A DNA stretch of 64,000 nucleotides, from contig NZ_JAELVF020000001.1 of the NCBI RefSeq assembly GCF_018101125.2, positions 2,399,234-2,463,233 on the forward strand. The letters are read 5' to 3'. A model generated the notes under the pieces. It saw only the letters and a program-made list of their open reading frames with translations, was not told the DNA's origin and did not search any database. Each line of letters opens with the position of its first letter. Position 1 is the stretch's first letter. The stretch comes from Streptomyces tardus. Lineage in GTDB: Bacteria; Actinomycetota; Actinomycetes; Streptomycetales; Streptomycetaceae. Shown piece by piece: positions 60,209 through 64,000 of this stretch. The position numbers were made by a program, and so were the translations under genes.

Positions 60209-61626
60209 GGTCTGTCTTCCATTTCCTCAGCTGCCGTCGCGTCGTGCTCGTACGTCTCGCCGTACCCGGCCAACGGGCCTGCCCTGCCCCGCACTTCACC
60301 CTCCCCCACCAGCCCGTGCCCCACGTCCGGCCCGTGCCCCACGTCCGGCCCCGTGCCCGGACTCGCGGGGCGGGCGGGCTGTCGTTCGGGTCGGTCGTCG
60401 TCGCCCCTGACCGCGGCCCACTGAGTGACTGGCATCGCCTGCCGCCAGCCCGTGAAGCCGCCGACCGGCCGGGCGTGGCCGACCGCGAGGCGGATCAGTT
60501 CGCCGCCGTGTCGCGTGTACCACCGGGCCAGCACCGCCTCGGACTCCAGGGTCACCGCGTTGGCGACCAGTCGGCCGCCGGGAGGCAGAGCCCGCCAGCA
60601 GGTTTCCAGCAGACCGGGCGTGGTCACCCCGCCGCCGACGAACACCGCGTCGGGGGTGGGGAGTTGGTCGAGCGCCTCGGGCGCCCGGCCGGTGAGGACG
60701 TGGAGTTCGGGGACGCCGAGCCGCTGCGCGTTGCGCACGATGCGTTCGCAGCGGGTGGCGTCGCGCTCGACCGTGTGTGCCGTGCAGCTGGGATGGGTGC
60801 GCAGCCACTCGATCGCGATCGAGCCGGAGCCGCCGCCGACGTCCCACAGCCGCTCGCCCGGAGCGGGAGCGAGCGCGGTGAGTGTGGCGGCGCGGACATG
60901 GCGTTTGGTGAGCTGGCCGTCGCTCTCGTACGCCTCGTCCGGCAGCCCCGGCACCGCGCCCAGCCGCAGCGCGCCCTCGGCCCGTGCGCAGTGGACGGCG
61001 ACGAGGTTGAGCCGGTCGCCGGGCTCGGCGTCCCACCGGTCGGCAGTGCCTCGGAGCAGGCGTTCGCGGTCGCCGCCGAGCTGTTCGAGCACCCACATGG
61101 TGCTCGGCCCGAACCCGCGCTCGCGCAGCAGGCGGGCCAGGCGCGCGGGGGTCTGGGCGTCGGAGCTGAGGACGAGCAGTCGGCGCCCGTCGTGGAGCCG
61201 GGCCGCGACGCGCTCCAGTGGCCGGCCGACGACCGAGACCACGTCGGTGTCCTGCGAGGGCCAGCCCAGCCGGGCGCAGGCGTAGGACATCGAGGACGGG
61301 TGCGGCAGCACGCGCAGCCGCTCGTAGCCCAGCTCGTCGCCCAGAGTGCGTCCGATGCCGTAGAACATCGGGTCGCCGCTGGCCAGCACCGCCACCCGCC
61401 GCCCCGCCAGCGCCGCCATCCTCGGCACCACGGCCCTGCGCAGCGGCGACGGCCAGGCCTCCAGCGTGGCCGAGCACTCCTTCGGCGGCACCAGCGCGAG
61501 CTGGCGGGCGCCGCCGAGGATGACGTCCGCGGCGCGCAGCGCGTCCCGGGAGGCTTCGGAGAGCCCTTCCCAGCCGTCGGCGCCGATGCCGACGACTGTC
61601 ACCGGGTGGGGATTCTCGCTGTTCAA
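60205..61626 (-). CDS. cobL: precorrin-6B C5,15-methyltransferase (decarboxylating) CobL
   Basis: A 473-aa bifunctional enzyme. An N-terminal CbiE-type C5-methyltransferase spans about 8-215 (VVGIGADGWEGL, ASGDPMFYGIG). A C-terminal CbiT-type C15-methyltransferase/decarboxylase spans about 225-405 (WDVGGGSGSIAIEW as SAM motif). The last 65 residues are a low-complexity tail (GPDVGHG twice) coded by 18-bp direct repeats. TTG start with a GAGG site eight bases upstream; no ATG/GTG is better placed. It heads cobL-cobM-cobK and diverges from the adenylyltransferase gene across 190 bp. No riboswitch is visible before it. Confidence 0.95.
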   Translation of the reverse strand: MNSENPHPVTVVGIGADGWEGLSEASRDALRAADVILGGARQLALVPPKECSATLEAWPSPLRRAVVPRMAALAGRRVAVLASGDPMFYGIGRTLGDELGYERLRVLPHPSSMSYACARLGWPSQDTDVVSVVGRPLERVAARLHDGRRLLVLSSDAQTPARLARLLRERGFGPSTMWVLEQLGGDRERLLRGTADRWDAEPGDRLNLVAVHCARAEGALRLGAVPGLPDEAYESDGQLTKRHVRAATLTALAPAPGERLWDVGGGSGSIAIEWLRTHPSCTAHTVERDATRCERIVRNAQRLGVPELHVLTGRAPEALDQLPTPDAVFVGGGVTTPGLLETCWRALPPGGRLVANAVTLESEAVLARWYTRHGGELIRLAVGHARPVGGFTGWRQAMPVTQWAAVRGDDDRPERQPARPASPGTGPDVGHGPDVGHGLVGEGEVRGRAGPLAGYGETYEHDATAAEEMEDRP

Positions 61627-61802
61627 TGCCGGTACCTCGACGTTCTGGGGCTGGTTCCACTGTAGGTGGGCGGCTGCGTCGATTCTCCATCGGGCCGCGG
61701 TACCGCGCAGGTCACGGGTCCGAGCGGTGCCCGTGCACGGCTCGTGCGGGCCGCCTGCCCGGCTCGGACGCCCGGTGCGTGCCCGAGCGCCGGTCGGACC
61801 TC

Positions 61803-61808
61803 TAGGCT
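61803..61808 (+). promoter_or_regulatory. -10 element of a probably leaderless transcript
   Basis: TAGGCT stands eight bases before the GTG start of the adenylyltransferase-like gene and there is no ribosome site. The message probably begins at or next to the start codon. Confidence 0.55.
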
Positions 61809-61816
61809 CGACTTCC

Positions 61817-62572
61817 GTGGATCAACTCGACCGTGTCACCGACCTGTTGGACGAGACGCTGGGGCAGGAGCTGCGCGGCGTCCATCTGCACGGCTCCGCC
61901 ACCACCTCCGGGCTCCGACCCGCCAGCGATCTGGACGTGCTCGCCGTCGTCGGCACCTCCCTTTCGCCGGCCCAACGGCGCACGCTCACCGCGGAGTTGC
62001 TGCGGCTGTCCGGGGTCTCGGAGCTGCTGCGGCCGGTCGAGCTCCTGGTGCTCGCAACCCCCGACCTCACCCCCTGGAGCCCCCCGCCCACCGCCGACTA
62101 CCTCTACGGCGAGTGGTTGCGCGCCGAGTACGAGTCCGGCGTCGTGCCGGCCCGGGAGCCGATGCCCGACCTCGCGCTCCTGATCACCACGGCCCGCGCC
62201 GACGGCCGTACGCTCCTCGGGGCGCCGCCCGCCGAACTGCTGCCGCGGGTCCCGCACGCCGACGTGCTCCGGGCGAGCGTCGCCGGCGTCCCGGAACTGC
62301 TCGCGGAGGTCGAGGACGACACCCGCAACGTCCTGCTCACGCTCGCCCGGGTGTGGGCGACCGTCGACACCGGCGGCATCCTCGCCAAGGACGCGGCTGC
62401 CGACTGGGCGCTGCCCCGGCTGCCCGCCGAACTGCGTCCCGCGCTGGCACACGCACGCGACCTCTACCGCTCCACCGCCTACGCCGACGAGCGCTGGACG
62501 CCCGAACTGCGCGCCCTCGTACGGCCGTTGGCGAACCACCTGGCATCCCGCACCGCCGACGCGACCGGCTGA
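61817..62572 (+). CDS. aminoglycoside adenylyltransferase-like (AadA/ANT(9)-type) nucleotidyltransferase
   Basis: A 251-aa protein with an N-terminal nucleotidyltransferase core: HLHGSATTSGLRPASDLDVLAVV, with the GS and DxD (SDLD) metal residues about 25-43. The C-terminal helical part (about 130-250), with LLTLARVWATVDTGGILAKDAAADWAL, matches AadA proteins. AadA enzymes add AMP to streptomycin or spectinomycin. A housekeeping variant is common in streptomycetes, and resistance is not proven by sequence. GTG start, apparently leaderless. Divergent from cobL. No partner genes, integron or transfer marks nearby. Confidence 0.9.
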   Translation: MDQLDRVTDLLDETLGQELRGVHLHGSATTSGLRPASDLDVLAVVGTSLSPAQRRTLTAELLRLSGVSELLRPVELLVLATPDLTPWSPPPTADYLYGEWLRAEYESGVVPAREPMPDLALLITTARADGRTLLGAPPAELLPRVPHADVLRASVAGVPELLAEVEDDTRNVLLTLARVWATVDTGGILAKDAAADWALPRLPAELRPALAHARDLYRSTAYADERWTPELRALVRPLANHLASRTADATG

Positions 62573-62721
62573 CCGCGGCCGTACGCGCGTACGTGCCGGC
62601 CCCGCGTACGTGCCGGCCCCGCGACCGGCCCGGCCCCGCGACCGGCCCGGCCCCGCGTACGTGCCGGGCGCAGGTGCGTGCCGGAGTCGCACGATCCGGC
62701 CGCCTCGCGGTCCGTCGCCGG

Positions 62722-63219
62722 TCAGGCCACTCGCGGCAGCGCGAGCCACTCCTGCCAGGAGATTTCCCGGCCGAGGAAGCGGGGCCGCGCGAAGGGCCAC
62801 TGTTCGGCGATCCACCGCGGCACCAGGGCGTCCAGCGCCCGCTCCTGCGTGCTGCCGACGAGCTCGTCCACCACCCACCAGGCGATCTCGGCGTCGGAGC
62901 CGGTGCGCTCGGGCGGGTCGATGTACACGCAGCCGTAGAGCGCCGACTCGCGCGCGTCCAACAGCGCGTAGTTGAACGACTGGTGGGCGGCGATCTCCTG
63001 CTCGTGGCGCAGCAGGTCCGCGCGGTCGTCCTCGTGGCTCAACGACTCGGCCGGCCAGCCCCAGGCGGGGCCGAAGATCTCCCAGAGCCGTTCGCGGGAG
63101 TTCATCACGGCGGGGTGGTCGATCGCAGTGTCCGCCTCGCGAATCGGCCGCAGATGCAGACCGGTCGCGGGGACGGGCACACGGACGGGGTGGACGAAAT
63201 CCGCGGGCAGCCAGCTCAT
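62722..63219 (-). CDS. GNAT-family acetyltransferase-like protein
   Basis: A 165-aa protein with a GNAT-like plan: LHLRPIREADT (strand 1), a helix with the DDRADLLRHEQEIAAHQSFNYALLD stretch, the central YGCVYIDPPERTG strand/loop and EIAWWVVDELVGS, near where acetyl-CoA binds, then a helix and a terminal strand. The pyrophosphate loop (Q/RxxGxG/A) is weak, so the acetyl-CoA site may be altered. ATG 63219 (MSWLPADF) was chosen from several in-frame starts. Target unknown; convergent with the adenylyltransferase gene. Confidence 0.75.
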   Translation of the reverse strand: MSWLPADFVHPVRVPVPATGLHLRPIREADTAIDHPAVMNSRERLWEIFGPAWGWPAESLSHEDDRADLLRHEQEIAAHQSFNYALLDARESALYGCVYIDPPERTGSDAEIAWWVVDELVGSTQERALDALVPRWIAEQWPFARPRFLGREISWQEWLALPRVA

Positions 63220-63422
63220 GACGCCCGAGGCTACCGCCCTGCCGGCCGGGCCCACCGAGCGCGGCGGCCGGACTGCGCGTGACCCCTGCCTGCTTGCCTA
63301 CCTACTTGCCTGCTCGCCCGTGCGAGCGGCTGCCCTGCCCCGCCCGCCGTGCTCCCGGGCTGCCCCGCCCGTGCGAGCGCCTGCCGCGCCGCGGCGCCCG
63401 CGGCCCGGCCGGTCCGACCGCG

Positions 63423-64000
63423 CTACAGGGGCGGTTCGAGCTCCGCCCAGGGGCTCGCGGCCTCCAGGGTCGTGGCCAGCGCGAGCAGGGTCGTCTCGCT
63501 GCCCCAGGGGCCGACGAACTGGACGCCCAGCGGCAGCCCGTCCTCCGTGCGGTGCAGCGGTACGGACATCGCGGGGCGGCCGGTGATGTTGGCGAGCTGC
63601 GTGTACGGGGTGGCGGCCAGGTTCTCGACGATCACGTCCCGCCACAGCTTCGTCCTGGCCAGCTTCCCCGCGACCCCCAGCGCCAGCAGCGCCCTGCTGC
63701 CCGCCTGCATCCAGGAGGGAGTGTCCAACTCGCCTGTCCCCACCGGCGGCCGGGCGAGCGTGGGGGTGAGCAGCAGGTCGTAGCGCCGGTGGAAGTCGGC
63801 GAGCGCACGAGTGTGGGTGTTCCAGCGCTGGTGGCTGCCGAAGGAGTGGTGCGCGCGGGTTGCCCGGCCCGCAGCGGCGAGCAGCCGGGTGTCCAGCTCG
63901 AAGGCGTTGGCCTTCGCGCCGGTCTCCCGGCGGGTGTGGTCGAGAGTGAAGGCGACCTGGCCGTACCACATGTCCAGGAAGTCCTCGGCGAGTTGGCGCC
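63423..64000 (-). CDS. amidase, C-terminal part (gene runs beyond the window)
   Basis: Only the last 192 residues are visible; the frame is open to the window edge and coding upstream of the first ATG (RQLAEDFLD) shows it continues. The visible region is the C-terminal part of an amidase-signature enzyme: YDLLLTPTLARPPVGTG and ATPYTQLANITGRPAMSVPL (cited partly), where ITGRPAMSVPL is the hallmark strand, then GLPLGVQFVGPWGSE. The Ser-Ser-Lys catalytic region must lie outside. Amidases hydrolyse carboxamides; substrate unknown. Confidence 0.9.
   Translation of the reverse strand, partial: RQLAEDFLDMWYGQVAFTLDHTRRETGAKANAFELDTRLLAAAGRATRAHHSFGSHQRWNTHTRALADFHRRYDLLLTPTLARPPVGTGELDTPSWMQAGSRALLALGVAGKLARTKLWRDVIVENLAATPYTQLANITGRPAMSVPLHRTEDGLPLGVQFVGPWGSETTLLALATTLEAASPWAELEPPL

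Overview
The window is very GC-rich (low 70s percent by eye). It uses GTG and TTG starts freely and is packed with actinobacterial families: an SCO6880-type membrane protein, ESX/WXG-type small helical proteins, a mycothiol-dependent (MDMPI) domain, short GntR, XRE and TetR regulators, a DUF574-type methyltransferase and aerobic cobalamin genes. This points to a Streptomyces chromosome or a close relative. No rRNA, tRNA, CRISPR array or intact transposase gene was seen.

Layout. 1-805: end of a secreted-type SGNH hydrolase gene. 988-8171 (minus): an operon-like set resembling the core of a type IV secretion/conjugation apparatus (VirB8-like, TrbL/VirB6-like, SCO6880/PrgI-like, VirB4-like ATPase and a VirD4-like protein that has lost its ATPase motifs), with no relaxase in view. 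8423-9215: two tiny overlapping genes divergent from a 98-aa GntR repressor. 9527-11611: an ESX-like small protein, a WXG protein with a membrane-active middle, and an unknown partner, with lower GC at the 3' end. 11693-20439: an alpha/beta hydrolase, an ECF sigma/anti-sigma pair, a MmcQ-type protein, a TetR regulator, and membrane and lipoprotein genes, separated by repeat-filled spacers. 20786-25684: an XRE regulator divergent from a coupled pair of small genes, a TetR regulator with a clear palindrome, and a DHA2-type exporter whose stop codon lies in the terminal repeat of a 185-bp MITE-like element.

26074-40319 (minus) is a five-gene biosynthetic operon. It has two very large iterative type I synthases of the PUFA-synthase/HglE type (NPD-NPD-KS-AT-ACP-KR and KS-AT-DH-phosphopantetheinyl transferase), a free acyl carrier protein, an alpha/beta hydrolase and an MGT-type glycosyltransferase. 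The set should make a reduced acyl chain, activate its own carriers, release the chain and glycosylate it. The product cannot be read from sequence. The arrangement resembles the S. coelicolor SCO0124-0129 'eicosapentaenoic-acid-like' orphan locus as I remember it.

41299-48773 is mixed metabolism and regulation: an MBL-fold hydrolase, an FMN-dependent 2-hydroxy-acid oxidase, a DUF574-type methyltransferase, a cold-shock-domain protein, a TetR/MFS divergent pair with three TGTACA operator boxes, and an Rpn-type PD-(D/E)XK protein with in-frame 12-bp repeats. 48931-61626 carries corrin-ring genes of the aerobic B12 pathway: cobN under a cobalamin riboswitch, cobG-cobH-cobIJ on the plus strand, and cobL-cobM-cobK on the minus strand converging on it across a repeat-filled 0.77-kb spacer. 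61817-64000 has an aminoglycoside-adenylyltransferase-like gene, a GNAT acetyltransferase and the end of an amidase gene that runs off the window.
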